A DNA stretch of 64,000 nucleotides from Meandrina meandrites (taxonomy: Eukaryota > Cnidaria > Anthozoa > Scleractinia > Meandrinidae): the NCBI GenBank assembly GCA_963693305.1, contig OY855906.1, positions 9,609,602 to 9,673,601 on the forward strand, written 5' to 3'. Both the position numbers and the translations under genes were made by a program. The notes under the pieces were generated by a model that worked only from the letters and a program-made list of their open reading frames with translations, did no database searches and had not been told where the DNA came from. Below, in pieces: positions 11,462 to 22,337 of the stretch (the first letter of the stretch is position 1; each line of letters begins with the position of its first letter).

Positions 11462-11774
11462 CATACTACGCTTTATCAGCAAGTATGCAACGAGGGAAGT
11501 TTCGCGCCCAAGTTTTACCGTTAAAACTCTGCTGTTGTCAGGGGCGACAGAGCTAGTTTCCATTGGAAACATCTCGTGCTATTAATGTAATCAGTCCCGT
11601 GCACGTAAAAGGAAGTACGCAGAGTTCGCGCGCATAAAAGACTGATGACGTCAACAGCACGGGATGTTTCCAATGGAAACTAGCTCTGTCGCCCCTGACA
11701 ACATTAGGGTTTTAACGGTAAAACTTGGCGGCGAAACTTCCCTCGTTGCATACTCAACTAATAAGTGTAGTATG
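11462..11774. mobile_element. Foldback element, unit A copy
   Basis: A long inverted repeat with arms over 100 bp. The left arm runs from catactacgctttatcag through gtatgcaacgaggg, gttttaccgttaaaac and ctagtttccattggaaac, and the right arm repeats these in reverse order and complement. The central ~60 bp is unpaired. No ORF. It lies between the AK9 3' end and receptor gene A. No clear target duplication was found. Confidence 0.85.
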
Positions 11775-11977
11775 ATGTCACCAGGGCATTTCTGTTGTTC
11801 AGTCTTACATTTTCTCGCTTTTCAGGCTTGAGAAATGAGAAAACTGACTTGCAAAATCACCCAGCTGTATTTCACAGCCTTCCACTGAGAAAAGAAATCA
11901 ACTGAAAATAGACGAAACTACAGGTAAAATGTGAAAAAATATTAATGACTTTCCCGAGATTACAATAAACGTTCAGC

Positions 11978-11983
11978 TTTATT
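11978..11983 (-). terminator. Candidate poly(A) signal of receptor gene A
   Basis: AATAAA on the minus strand about 190 nt past the stop at 12171. Units B and C have gttaatt at this place, so the hexamer is lost there. They would need another signal. Confidence 0.35.
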
Positions 11984-11997
11984 AGGACAAAATTGTA

Positions 11998-12067
11998 TTT
12001 GACTGTTAAGGACTGTTTCTTGGAGGACTTGAAGAGCACAAATTGGGAGTTTTCAATTCCTGGCAAG
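11998..12067 (-). pseudogene. WD40-region remnant downstream of receptor A
   Basis: Minus-strand reading gives NSQFVLFKSSKKQSLTV, close to NSQFVLTNSSTKQSLTI inside the receptor's own WD40 region (about 13345-13415). The surrounding sequence has lost similarity. This is a short leftover of a second, deleted receptor-like gene or of an earlier partial duplication. Confidence 0.65.
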
Positions 12068-12170
12068 TATCTGAATTGTATATGATTCTTACAAGGCCCC
12101 CAGTGAAATTTAATACTCCTTTACCTTTTGACGGAACGGTCTTGTGTCCTCTCAAGTCATTGGCTGCTCT

Positions 12171-15100
12171 TTAATCGAAGTCGGGTCTGTGAACGTTAAC
12201 AATCACAATTTTGTCCTCAAGAGCCACACAAACCTGCGCATCTACCGATGAAGTTACGATTCCACGGATTTTGCTCTCGAAATTCATAAACCCAAGTAGC
12301 TGTCGACTGAAAGCATCCCAGACCCTTAAAGTTCCTGATTCACTTAACGATGCAACCACATCCCCAAGATCTTGCACTAAATAGCCACACCCTTTGACCA
12401 GACCTTCTCCACAGGACAGAATTTTTTTAAGTTCAAGACGGCGTTCATCCCAAATCTTTAAGGTTCCATCAATGTGCCCGGTTGCTATGGAACTACCATC
12501 GGGTGAGAATTTACAGCACCTGACAATCTGTTCTTTTGGAACCTTCTGCGTAACTCTGCGTAGTTTGAGAGTGTCGTGTAACGTAAGGCCTCCGTAACGA
12601 TCACAGCAGATGAGACGATAATGTGAAACATTTGCACTATCACCTTTTGTCTTCAAGGGAAAGATGTCGCAGCATTCGATTAACGATCTTTGTGTGGTCC
12701 TGATCTTCCTGAGAGTTAATTTGTTAAGATTACACAACTGAATGTCTCCTGTCTTGTACAAAAACAAAACCAGGTCGTCGTCGATATATCCGAAGAAACT
12801 TTCTTGTGTAATCGGATGTTCTAGGGACTTTACTTTTTGCTGAAGGTTGCAGTCCCACAGTTCAAGGCGATCTTTTGTTTGAATCAAAATCGTTTTTCCG
12901 TCAGGGGACAGGGCAAAAGAGTTCGCATCGATAACAGACGTGTTGCAACGGAGGAATCGTCCGCTTGAAGCTTCATACATACTTAATCCCAGCTTGGACA
13001 AAACGTACACATGACTGCCGTCGGCTGAAAAGGAAACGGCCTGCACTCCACGATCTGTCATCACTGTGGAAGTTGTGTTCTCCAGAGTGCGACACATGTA
13101 GAGAGTGTCCAAGTGTCGTAGGAGCACTCTCTCCGAGTCCACTTCTTTAGCATATTTCCACTCAGTCGCATTGGAAATCGGAACAATGCGAACAGAGAAT
13201 GGTAGACTCGGACAGCTCATGTGATGGGAATCACCGCACACGTATAAACAGGCTCCGTGGCTAGATACACCAAGACTTTTAAGTGTCGATCCAAGGCTTA
13301 CGTCTGTTGTCGACGAGGTCTCAAACGCGTCTTTGACTAGTTCACAGATTGTCAGGGACTGTTTCGTGGAGGAGTTGGTGAGCACAAACTGGGAATTTCC
13401 TTCCAGACCGGCAAGGCAATCGACGGTCAAGGGACGTTTGTCATTAAATACATTATGCTGGCATTTGCAATTGGAGGCACTGGTGTCCCAAACAGAGACT
13501 CCGTGGTCAAAGCTTCCTGAAACGACGAATTGACTACACACAGAAATTGTACAGCATGTGATGCTTTTAGTAGGTTGTTCCAAACGCGCCAACAGCTCCC
13601 CCTTGTCAAGGTCCCACGTCAACAGGTCGGCTGTCAAATGCGTTTGTCTAGTCACTATCTGTCTCCTGTCTAGCGAAATACAGGAATCAATGAAAGTGTG
13701 TTTATTGTCTGGGAACAGTTCCTTGGGTTCTCCATCAAATGTTAAGGCTTCGTCAAATCGACCGTGGAGAACGACGTTGTGCCGTGGGACGAAGACGCAG
13801 TAGTTGCAACGTTCCTCCTCGTTTGCCCAAACCTCGACCTCATCACGGAGGCCACACCACAGTTCCCTTCCTGTTTCTAAGGAAAACATCTGAATAAACC
13901 CGCCTGCACAACCACAGACAAGAAGTGAGTGCTCGGCACTCTTCAAAACGTCACAACAGTTCACGTTGGTTTTACAGCGAAATTTGGTGATGACTGGATC
14001 TTTGGACTGAGCCCTGTTAACCACTTCAAGCCGGAGGGGAAGTTCATATTTGGGTTTTTGCATCACATTACAAGCTTCAAGACTCAATGCCACTGATTCA
14101 GCTTCATTTACTAAAAGTTGAAAGATCATTTTGGGGTTTTCCATCAACACGTACGGATGTCGTCTGAGGCAGGTAATGCAATCGTCCAGTTCCATCGAGT
14201 CTACCTTTGGCAGCTTCAAAACAGGTCTGACGCTTTGAAGTTCTTCAATTACCGAGAAGACATCGCAAGCTTTGCTCTGTAGTTTAGCATATAGCAGTTC
14301 CAGGCTGCAAGAGTAGCGAAAGAGATTGCTCGTTTGGCTTTCATCAAGTTGTGCAAAGGCAATCAAATGGTACGTTCCATGCTGAAGAGCGTATTTCTCC
14401 TCTGGTGTGTACTCAGCGAGGGCATCTTTACGGGCCTCGATGGAGTTGTATGTCTTTTTGCATTCTTTTGACAAAACGACATTGCCTTGTCTCAGCTCAA
14501 CTGTGAATCTGTGGCGACCGTACAATTCTGGGGAAGACAACCAATCAACAATGGACTTGTGAAATACGTCAATGCAGTCCTCGCGAAGTGGAAGTAAACT
14601 TGAGATAGATCCAGAGATCGTTTGGAGTTGGCGAGAACGGCCCTCAATTTCACAGTCTAAGCCAAGGATTCTGGATGCCATCGTCACGGGCAAAGGAGAA
14701 CGCGCTGCAGCAAGTGAAGACAGAAAATCTTTGAAATATGCTTCCTCAACTCCAAGGTCCACCTGCAAGCGATCAAAGTACCGCTCGTAGACAGAAGCAA
14801 TTCCACAAGGAAAAATTTCATTTATAACTGCAGACGTTAAAGTGCTTCTATTTTCCTCTACAAACTGAATGAAATAGTAGGCATACAACATGAGTCCTTC
14901 AGCTTGGCTAACAAAGCGATGAACATGCTCTTCAAAGACACTAGAGGGCAAACTGTCTCTGAAAAACAGCTCAATGTCTCTCTCGTTGTTCTCATCCGAG
15001 GCGTGAAGAACAAATGGTCTTAAATGAGCAAGTTTGTCGACAATTGCTTTTTCTGGGCGACCAGTCACAAGAAACTTGATCCAAGATGGAAGTTTGTGGA

Positions 15101-16157
15101 ACTGTGCCAAAATCACCCCCAGGAGCGCGTTTCTACCATCGTACTCGCATTCATCTAAAGCGTCGACCACCAAAAGTATGTTTTTCCCTGGATCAGCCAT
15201 CATGTTCGTGGGTTCTTGAAGGAGATGGGTAAACAGTTCCTCTATGCCCATGTTGGTTAGCGTTGACGTGTCTATTGAGGTCAGCTGACCCGTTAGAATG
15301 TCCTTGAAGCCTGGTAGAGTGTCACACAGGTGTCTAGCCAGTGACTGCAACATCAACTCTGGTTTCCTCCGCCTCTGATTATTGTGTTGGCAAAAGTGTA
15401 ATCCACCAAGAACTTCGCGTTCTTTCATTTTCTTACACACCTGTGCAGCGATAACCGATTTGCCCATACCAGCATTTCCTGTAATGATGAAGACACGTGA
15501 ATCGGAACTACGATCTAGAAACCAATCGTCCAAGCGACCGAAAACCCAATCGCGAGTTCCAGGATGATGCTTGGACGCATGATAATTTACTTCGCCGGAG
15601 AAATCGAACTTTGCGAGTCTCGCTATACAATTGCTGGAGAACAGCGGTGTTGCTTTTAGATTTTCAACCCGAGACGAGTCTTCGCCAAGTGTTTTTATCG
15701 CTTCAGAAATCTCTTTCCATGACGACTCAAATGAAGACTCATCAACCTCGACAATCAAGGCGTGACCGCACCTGTTACGGTACCAATGAATCATTTCCAC
15801 CGCGCCTTCGACTGAGCGATCTGTAGGAGCAGGTTTGGCACCCCAGCCAGTGGCAGGGGCGAGTAATCCACAAACACTTCGAAGCAAGACATAAAGAAGA
15901 GAAATATCGAAATGTTTGGACGCTGGAGTACCCGGCGCCGGAGGGTAAAGTTTGTCCCATTGAGACTTGCTAATAATTTTCCTTTGATAAAGTTTTTTTA
16001 TGTCGGGTTCTTTATTTGTAAGAAATTGCTGCAGCCTCGGCGGGGGAACAAGACCATCGAATACGCGTCTTAGCCCTTCTGTTCCTCCATTGATAAGAAG
16101 AATGTTAAGTTTGACACCATGGAGCGTATCGTCAGTTATTTCCAAACAATGTGCCAT
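12171..16157 (-). CDS. HEPN-NACHT-WD40 STAND receptor, copy A
   Basis: Intronless 1328-residue protein. The start is the first ATG after an in-frame TAA about 65 nt upstream and has a strong context (A at -3, G at +4). Residues ~30-170 form a DZIP3-type HEPN domain (FDISLLYVLLRSVC, PATGWG) with R127-N-x3-H132, the R-x4-H motif of HEPN RNases. Residues ~215-400 form a NACHT NTPase: Walker A GNAGMGKS (227-234), Walker B LLVVDALDE (329-336), sensor FLVTGRPE. A winged-helix/helical segment follows (FHKSIVDWL, ~532). From ~725 to the end come about ten degenerate WD40 blades (SGSFDHGVSVWD, TGHIDGTLKIWD, SLSESGTLRVWD). NACHT-WD40 proteins are ATP-switched sensors that oligomerise on ligand. Here HEPN would be the effector, probably RNA-cleaving or adaptor. 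The role in immunity or cell death is inferred from architecture. No signal peptide or membrane segment is seen, so it is probably cytosolic. Convergent with AK9. Confidence 0.92.
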   Translation of the reverse strand: MAHCLEITDDTLHGVKLNILLINGGTEGLRRVFDGLVPPPRLQQFLTNKEPDIKKLYQRKIISKSQWDKLYPPAPGTPASKHFDISLLYVLLRSVCGLLAPATGWGAKPAPTDRSVEGAVEMIHWYRNRCGHALIVEVDESSFESSWKEISEAIKTLGEDSSRVENLKATPLFSSNCIARLAKFDFSGEVNYHASKHHPGTRDWVFGRLDDWFLDRSSDSRVFIITGNAGMGKSVIAAQVCKKMKEREVLGGLHFCQHNNQRRRKPELMLQSLARHLCDTLPGFKDILTGQLTSIDTSTLTNMGIEELFTHLLQEPTNMMADPGKNILLVVDALDECEYDGRNALLGVILAQFHKLPSWIKFLVTGRPEKAIVDKLAHLRPFVLHASDENNERDIELFFRDSLPSSVFEEHVHRFVSQAEGLMLYAYYFIQFVEENRSTLTSAVINEIFPCGIASVYERYFDRLQVDLGVEEAYFKDFLSSLAAARSPLPVTMASRILGLDCEIEGRSRQLQTISGSISSLLPLREDCIDVFHKSIVDWLSSPELYGRHRFTVELRQGNVVLSKECKKTYNSIEARKDALAEYTPEEKYALQHGTYHLIAFAQLDESQTSNLFRYSCSLELLYAKLQSKACDVFSVIEELQSVRPVLKLPKVDSMELDDCITCLRRHPYVLMENPKMIFQLLVNEAESVALSLEACNVMQKPKYELPLRLEVVNRAQSKDPVITKFRCKTNVNCCDVLKSAEHSLLVCGCAGGFIQMFSLETGRELWCGLRDEVEVWANEEERCNYCVFVPRHNVVLHGRFDEALTFDGEPKELFPDNKHTFIDSCISLDRRQIVTRQTHLTADLLTWDLDKGELLARLEQPTKSITCCTISVCSQFVVSGSFDHGVSVWDTSASNCKCQHNVFNDKRPLTVDCLAGLEGNSQFVLTNSSTKQSLTICELVKDAFETSSTTDVSLGSTLKSLGVSSHGACLYVCGDSHHMSCPSLPFSVRIVPISNATEWKYAKEVDSERVLLRHLDTLYMCRTLENTTSTVMTDRGVQAVSFSADGSHVYVLSKLGLSMYEASSGRFLRCNTSVIDANSFALSPDGKTILIQTKDRLELWDCNLQQKVKSLEHPITQESFFGYIDDDLVLFLYKTGDIQLCNLNKLTLRKIRTTQRSLIECCDIFPLKTKGDSANVSHYRLICCDRYGGLTLHDTLKLRRVTQKVPKEQIVRCCKFSPDGSSIATGHIDGTLKIWDERRLELKKILSCGEGLVKGCGYLVQDLGDVVASLSESGTLRVWDAFSRQLLGFMNFESKIRGIVTSSVDAQVCVALEDKIVIVNVHRPDFD

Positions 16158-17912
16158 CGTCAGCCACTTCCTGTTTTGACCATTAACAACAAGAATGTGA
16201 TTTATTTTGGCATTTCCTTAGGTGCGCAAGCACAAAAACAGCTGGGAAAACAAGCTGCCGCCCTCTTTCCACAAATTAATTCATACATGATAAGTCTGGC
16301 TTAATATAATGTAAATCCAGTTTATTGTTTTCAATATACGCGGCCGTGCTTGGCACAAGAAGCTCGAGCGAGCCTCATGCGCCGTTTCACCAGGGCTTTA
16401 TTGAATGTACACTGGTGAATTGTGCTTGTGAAAAATAAAGTAAATGGACGAATAATAAAACAAAGAAAATTAACCAAAAGCAACTGGGGATGGGCATTCA
16501 TTCGCCTTTTTTGGTCCTACCCGAGTCATTTAACCGACGTGTTCAAAGTTGGCCTTGAGGTGTTGGGCACTGCTGGAATTCAGAGGAGTAATATAACGTT
16601 TTGCAAGAAAGGACCAACAGTAAGAAATTTACAAGCTATTAATGCACTCCACTTTGCCTTATTAGCACCTAGGTAAGCTTGTTTACGGTAAGCGTTCAAT
16701 AACAGTAGTGGACAAGTCAGACAAGTACTGGTTCCTAACATTGAGAACTAGGGATCTCTTCAAAATCGTCTAGCACTTTTTAATGAAGATAACATAGTTT
16801 GGATTGGAAACAGCATTCCCAATTCCCAAATACTGTTTTGGTGAGAACTTTTTTGTGTATAATGTTAAAAAACGCAGAAATCCGCAAAAAAATATGCAAC
16901 AAAGTAATAACAACAGAAGTCACGCTACCTGTGTCACGTGATGCTTTGAGAAAACTTTCTTAATCGTACGTTTATCGTTGTATAAAATATGATACTGAAC
17001 CTTCAAACAAAACGCTTATACACACACATCTTGAAAGTCCCGTCATCTTCCCGTATATCGAAGTTCGCAGAAATTTAGGAGCCAAATGGCAACATGTTCC
17101 GTTCTGAGAAGCATTGCGTAAATTGCATTTCTGAGAATCACTTCCGGTTTAAAATTGTCGATCTGTCGGCCGAATAAACATGCGATTTATTATAAGAAAA
17201 AAAAAGATAAACTTGTAGCGGGCTATATGCGAATTAAATAATCTGTTATTTTACAGGCACTTTTATTTATGGTGACTATCCTCATTTGAAACTTCTATGT
17301 TCTTGTAACTATGCAGATTATTGCACAATCTACTAATTGTGTGAATGAACCTTGTACCAACTGAACTGGGACATGCACGCTTATTTTCAAGCAAAACTGA
17401 ATTGGCCAATTAAAATCTGATCTTTCTGGGATATTTACCTGAAGTAAACAGTTTAATGGTTTTTGCCTGAAGGCAGTCAGAGTCAGTCAGCTTCTACCCA
17501 AAACATAAACCGCCATGATACACTAATGACAGTGTCGAGACATGATTCGGTATCGACACCACAAAGCTTGCTAAAGCAAGACGCTGACTCAAATGTGGAG
17601 CTACAAACGGGCATTAATGTAGTTTACACGGCGAGAATAACTCGGGGAATAACCCTGAAATGTCCTTAAAAATTCCTTTTCACCCGATGGAAGTGAATGG
17701 ATATGCAAGCTAGGTTACGGTAAACAGACAAATCAATTTTTTACCTGGATTTTCGGTATCAAATTCTTCAGAAATGACTAGGCCTAGGAATCGCGTACAT
17801 TCTCTAGATTTCAAGCATCCCTGCTAGAATTAAAGAACAGCAATAGTTGATTAGATCGCCCGGGCGAGGGCGAGCACACAACTCTGAGTTTCGTGGCGTG
17901 GACAGTTGGGCT

Positions 17913-18126
17913 GGTCGTGACTGGAATGTTGAGAATGTATACTCCAAAATCAGAAATCCGCTGGGAGATTGGATCCTATTTCTACATATCGTGTTACCCT
18001 CACCAAGAAATGAAAGCTAACCGAAAGCAAACCACAGTGGAACTAACCGCAAGCAAACAAAACTGCTTGGTTTCCGGTCTCCCAGCGGATTTCTGATTTT
18101 GAAGTATCCATTCTAGTCACTACCCA
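17913..18126. mobile_element. 214-bp MITE with 8-bp flanking repeats, unit A
   Basis: Present in units A and C, absent from B (empty site near 41018-41025). Flanked by gttgggct and gttaggct, an 8-bp target duplication with one mismatch. The ends ggtcgtgactggaatg and cattctagtcactaccc are imperfect inverted repeats, continuing inward to a longer inverted pair (ctccaaaatcagaaatccgc against gcggatttctgattttga). The interior holds a piece of the 26-bp minisatellite motif. A hAT-like origin is suggested by the 8-bp duplication. Confidence 0.8.
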
Positions 18127-18462
18127 GTTAGGCTCCTAACGCCGCCACGGAGACATCCTCCTCCCCATGGTCTTTTCGGCGAGAAACGCTTGCGAAGTAG
18201 CTCCTATCTGCGTTTTAGGACGAAATTCGCGCGCGGGAAAATGACGTGAAACCAGTACAGGATCCGGGAGCCCTGCTTGTGATCCTGTCCACGTGCACTT
18301 CACTTTACGTCAATAAAGCTGGCGAAACATCAAAACTAAAAAGTTTAAAAAAGAAGCAAATCGTCGGCCTTAATTTTAGTCACCCATTTTTATACCATCT
18401 GCAAAATATTTGTTTGAACTTCCTCGTAAATGTACTGTTATCTGTCAGTGGTCTGTCTTGTC

Positions 18463-18861
18463 GAGGGGGTACACCTGAAGCCTGTTTTTCCACCGCTAAA
18501 CTTGGCTTAATACGAATATCTCGTCCGCGTTTCAAGTAATCCAGAAACTCTATGCTCATTTCGCAAAGCTATGTTTAGCGGTGTTTGGAAATTTTTTGGT
18601 GATTTTTGGTGATGTTTGAGAAGAGATAGTTTTTCTCAAAGGATTAGTAAAATTTGGAGAAATAAGAAATATTAAAGATTTAATGTGATTTTAAAATTAG
18701 AATTTGAAGTTAAAAATTAGTATATGGACACCCAAACAGTCCCCTGACAACCTGGGGTGCTCTTGCGTGGGGGTCAACTGGTGTTTCAAAAATAATTTTC
18801 TTTCTTCTATCCCTTCCTTAAACCTCTTAAAATTTCACTCAAAATCGGGTGTACCCCCACC
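18463..18861. mobile_element. TTAA-type MITE, unit A copy (ends worn)
   Basis: Homologous over its length to the two 408-bp elements in unit B. Inverted ends gggggtacacctg and gggtgtaccccca are present. The flanking TTAA has been lost on both sides (left is gtcga, right is ctgaa). Confidence 0.8.
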
Positions 18862-18989
18862 CTGAAACTACTCCAGCTGCCTAATAAAACCTCTTCGCTA
18901 AAGACGCCAATAGCAAGTGCATAAAAAGAACAAAAAGGATAACGTGAGGTAAAATAGATTTGGAATGTCCAAGAGACAACAATAAAAAT

Positions 18990-19885
18990 AAACGGCACGC
19001 GATGCATGCAGAAGCGATGACGTTTCACAAGGGGTCTTTGATAATTTTCAGGACATTTGTCAAAACATTAGGGTAAATAAAAGTAACTGACAACTTCTGT
19101 GCTGAATGATTGTTCAACAAAAATTGCGTTATCTTGGCGTGACATACGATATACGATATACGATATACGATGCAAGGTCAAACGCTGTCTAAAATTGTTT
19201 ACACCTTTTGTTTTAAAGAATGGAGAGATTTCTGTTTACTAAATCTTATAGAACGCATCAAATATAATTTGTTTCTTTCGTTTATGCTTAATATTAGTCC
19301 TTTCTAACGACCCAGGAGTATTTTGCTTTGAGTTCTATGCCACGATTTCTTGTTGAGTTGACTTGATTTCTTTTCCCAGTATTCGGTTCTACAGATCGGT
19401 TAATCACAACAGGCAACAGACAACAGACAACAACAGATCCTGTCCACTCGCACGGCGAGATTAATCGATCACGTCATCGTCATCGCTTAAAAAAAGGTTT
19501 ACGATGGCTCACCTCATGTTTCAAAACTGCTAATAATCGGTTACTTCGTCTGCAGTCACGACAGACATCACTTCTTAACTTTATGCCAAATTTATTCGAT
19601 AACTGATAAAGTGCAACACTCACTCCAGACTCGAAATCTCAATTTAACAGCTACAAATGAAATAAGGTTTGCCGATCGGTGATGATACAAGCTGCAAAAA
19701 AATATCTTCCTTTGCCAAAAAAACAAGATGGCGGATCTCAAAAAGAATACAAACAATGCACCTAGTTCCCATTACTCTTCGGTTCAATTCGGGGAGTAAT
19801 TATCACACCAAAAATTCCATAAATTCCATCGCTTTTCCGCTCTACAGCATTAACCGATGACGTCATAAAATGACGTCATCGCTTA
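18990..19885. mobile_element. ~0.9-kb segment present in units A and C, absent from B
   Basis: Unit B passes directly from caataaaaa to atatccaatt where A has about 896 extra bases. The extra piece starts aaacggcacgcgatgcatgc, contains a run of about four 7-bp atacgat repeats (19144-19171), and ends with a palindrome around gatgacgtcataaaatgacg. Its first ~400 bp resemble the separate repeat at 22338-23600, so this looks like a deletion derivative of a transposon family. Insertion in A/C or deletion in B cannot be told apart from the junction alone. Confidence 0.6.
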
Positions 19886-20382
19886 AAAATATCCAATTAA
19901 GCTATTCACACAAGAGCACAGTAAGCCAACCACGAGGTTTTGACGGCACGCGACAAACTCACTGAATCAAACAAATCATCCTTTTTCGGGTTTTGACACG
20001 GTAACTTAACATGGATAGGAAACATTTCTTCTCGCAATACTGGCACTCAAAAATGCGCAAACCAATTACATTGTAAGGCAATTTGGAAAATGCGACCTCT
20101 GCTAGAAATAAAATATCCCAATATAAAAGCGATTTTCTTAAAAGTTACTTTTGTAGTGAAAAAAAAAATAAGAATTTGTTTCAAGAGACTTTCTCCAAAG
20201 AACACATAAGTAAAAATCATAAGCATTATCCGAGCATTTTAGTGACTTTTATGGGAAAAATGGAGCATTAAACCGTAGCATTTTAGTGTGGGAGCAAAAG
20301 CATAATGTACAAACTGAAATCCTATTAAAGAAATTGTGTCCAGCGCCTGCTTGCATTCAGTTCTCTGCACAAATATACTCTG

Positions 20383-20459
20383 TAGCCTGTGTACAGCCGT
20401 TCCGCTCACCTCAAAAAAAATCTTCTTTTGAGGGGAGCGGGACGGTTGTACACAGGCTA
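20383..20459. mobile_element. 77-bp hairpin MITE, unit A
   Basis: The whole element is one near-perfect hairpin. tagcctgtgtacagccg is answered by its reverse complement, with a short A/T-rich loop. It is flanked by the 9-bp direct repeat tatactctg (20374-20382 and 20460-20468). It carries nothing else. The 9-bp duplication is typical of Mutator-type insertion. Confidence 0.85.
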
Positions 20460-22337
20460 TATACTCTGCAAAGAGACTCTTAACTTAGAACCGCAGAAAC
20501 CGGCGTAGATGTCTTTGTTTTACTTGTCTAGCCGTCTTTTCACTTCCGAAAAAGTGTCATACTTGTGGAGTTCTCAGCTGAAGCAAGTGATGTTTCACCT
20601 CTTAGACTATTTCAAAAAAAAACAACTGTTCAAGTGGCCTAGAATTTAAATTAAACCCTTCTACTCTCGTTTCCCGTTTACTTGAATAGTTCGCCCGAGT
20701 ATACTTCTAAAAAAAATCGATTGAGATTTCTTGAATTCGAGCCGTAATAGAATTGCTTTTGCGCTAAAATAAGTAATCTGTATGATATTTTTTCTGATCA
20801 ATGTCTTGAAGAGGAAAGAATTCTGCGGAAAAAAGACACGAGATCAAAGATTTAACGAATTGGATCTTTATCGAATTGAATTGACTTGAAGGGAGTAGTC
20901 ACCGGAACATCTTCAACGACATGGAAATAAATTAATATAAAGGGTTTAACGCATGCAAGTGTACTGACCTGGCAGCCTGTCTCCCAATAATCTCGACCGC
21001 AGATGCCAAATGATTACGACTTTTTCGTCAGATTTCAGCACGCAAATGGGAAACGAAAACGGGAACACCTGCTGATATCACGCAAATTTCTGTTCAAAAT
21101 TAGAAGAAATTTGACGAAAAAGTCACCAAGTCTGACTGACAGCCAGCCTGCAAGCCCAGAAGTCTCGACAACAGATGAAGAATGGCTTGTTTGCTGCACG
21201 TAATCCAACGTAAGAATAAGGTAAGATCGTTTGAAATCACGCAAGTTAATTCCGATAAAAGCTCGTATGGAGGGGTAACCAGGGGTGCGAATATTTTCAA
21301 AAAAAAAAAAACGCCAAAGAAACATCGCTGCCCACTCTAGTCTCTGGGTCGATGAATTATATTACAAAACCGGTATGTTCACGAAATTAATTGAAGTTGG
21401 GTGATCAATCTCGTACAGACACGCAGACTTTGAAGAGTTCCATCTTTAACCAAAGAATGTTACTTTAGTAGTACCAGTGTGCGTTTGAATTATCTTGAAG
21501 TCAATTACAAAATTAGAACATGGCCAAGGAGATAACTAGCTATATTTAACTATATCTCATTCCTGAAACTAATCTGTAGGAGAGCCTATATAGCTACATT
21601 TTTAGCCAACCTCCTGCTCGCTTGGAAATAAAAGATAGTGAAATTCCCTTGATAGCTCTGTTTAATTCACACTTGCCGAATCCGTTTTCCTTGGAAGTTT
21701 CTAACGTTATAAAATGGGAAGATATTTTCTCGAGGTAACGAAGACAGATAACCAGAATTTTCAAATGCTTTAAAGAGTTTAGGAAGCAATAGAATTTATT
21801 TTGTTATCGTCCCATCTCCAGTCTTGTCCACTAGATATCATATCATAAGCACAAGCTCTACAGACATACAGACCGGCAACATTTTATTCGTGTCACTCAT
21901 TTTTGTCTCGTGTCGTCATGACGTTGTCATGACGACACGAGAATATGCGAGGGGGAGAAAGTGCATTCCATGGACCATTCCATGCGTGTTTTCTTTGTGA
22001 GGCCGCGGAATTTTCCCGCCATGTCAATATTTTTCCCGCCATGTCAACATTTGCTTTGTGAGGCCACCAGAATTTCATATCAAAGAACAGATAATGTTTC
22101 TTAACAAAGAGGTCGCAGCGCGCTGGTTTATCAAACTGCAGGTTAGGAGTATCTGATTTATTGTAAAGGGCTTATTATGTGAAATACAGGCACGCTTTAC
22201 TGTTCTTAAAATTGATTTCTTTTCTTTTACGTTTATTGCTGTAGTTAGTTCACAGTCTTGTGCGGTTCTTCTGATCGGTCTATCAAGCGCAACAAATTCG
22301 AGCTAATTCGGTGCACTCGGCACGATTTTATCTGTAA

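Larger units (their letters stand above)
16158..21901. other. Non-coding upstream region of receptor A
   Basis: No convincing gene. It holds the promoter side of receptor A and a series of miniature elements listed separately (17913-18126, 18463-18861, 18990-19885, 20383-20459). ORFs of 60-100 codons here show no recognisable family. Confidence 0.6.

Noticed and set aside
15497..15826. 109-codon plus-strand ORF, repeated at 38631 and 55651, and several 60-80-codon ORFs antisense to the receptors
   Set aside because: They lie wholly inside the conserved minus-strand receptor genes and are conserved only because the real frame is.
12171..16157. Receptor genes as retrocopies because they lack introns
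   Set aside because: No poly(A) tract or target duplication at the 3' ends. The duplicated units include intergenic DNA and an AK9 intron piece, so copying was at DNA level.
16422..16676. 84-codon plus-strand ORF 270 bp upstream of receptor A, also in B and followed by a possible donor gtaagc
   Set aside because: A stop interrupts it in unit C (gttttgaaag), there is no recognisable family, and no partner exon is seen. Not enough to call a divergent gene.
18246..18539. 97-codon plus-strand ORF, also at 58374
   Set aside because: It runs across the edge of a MITE and is not open in unit B, so it is a chance ORF.
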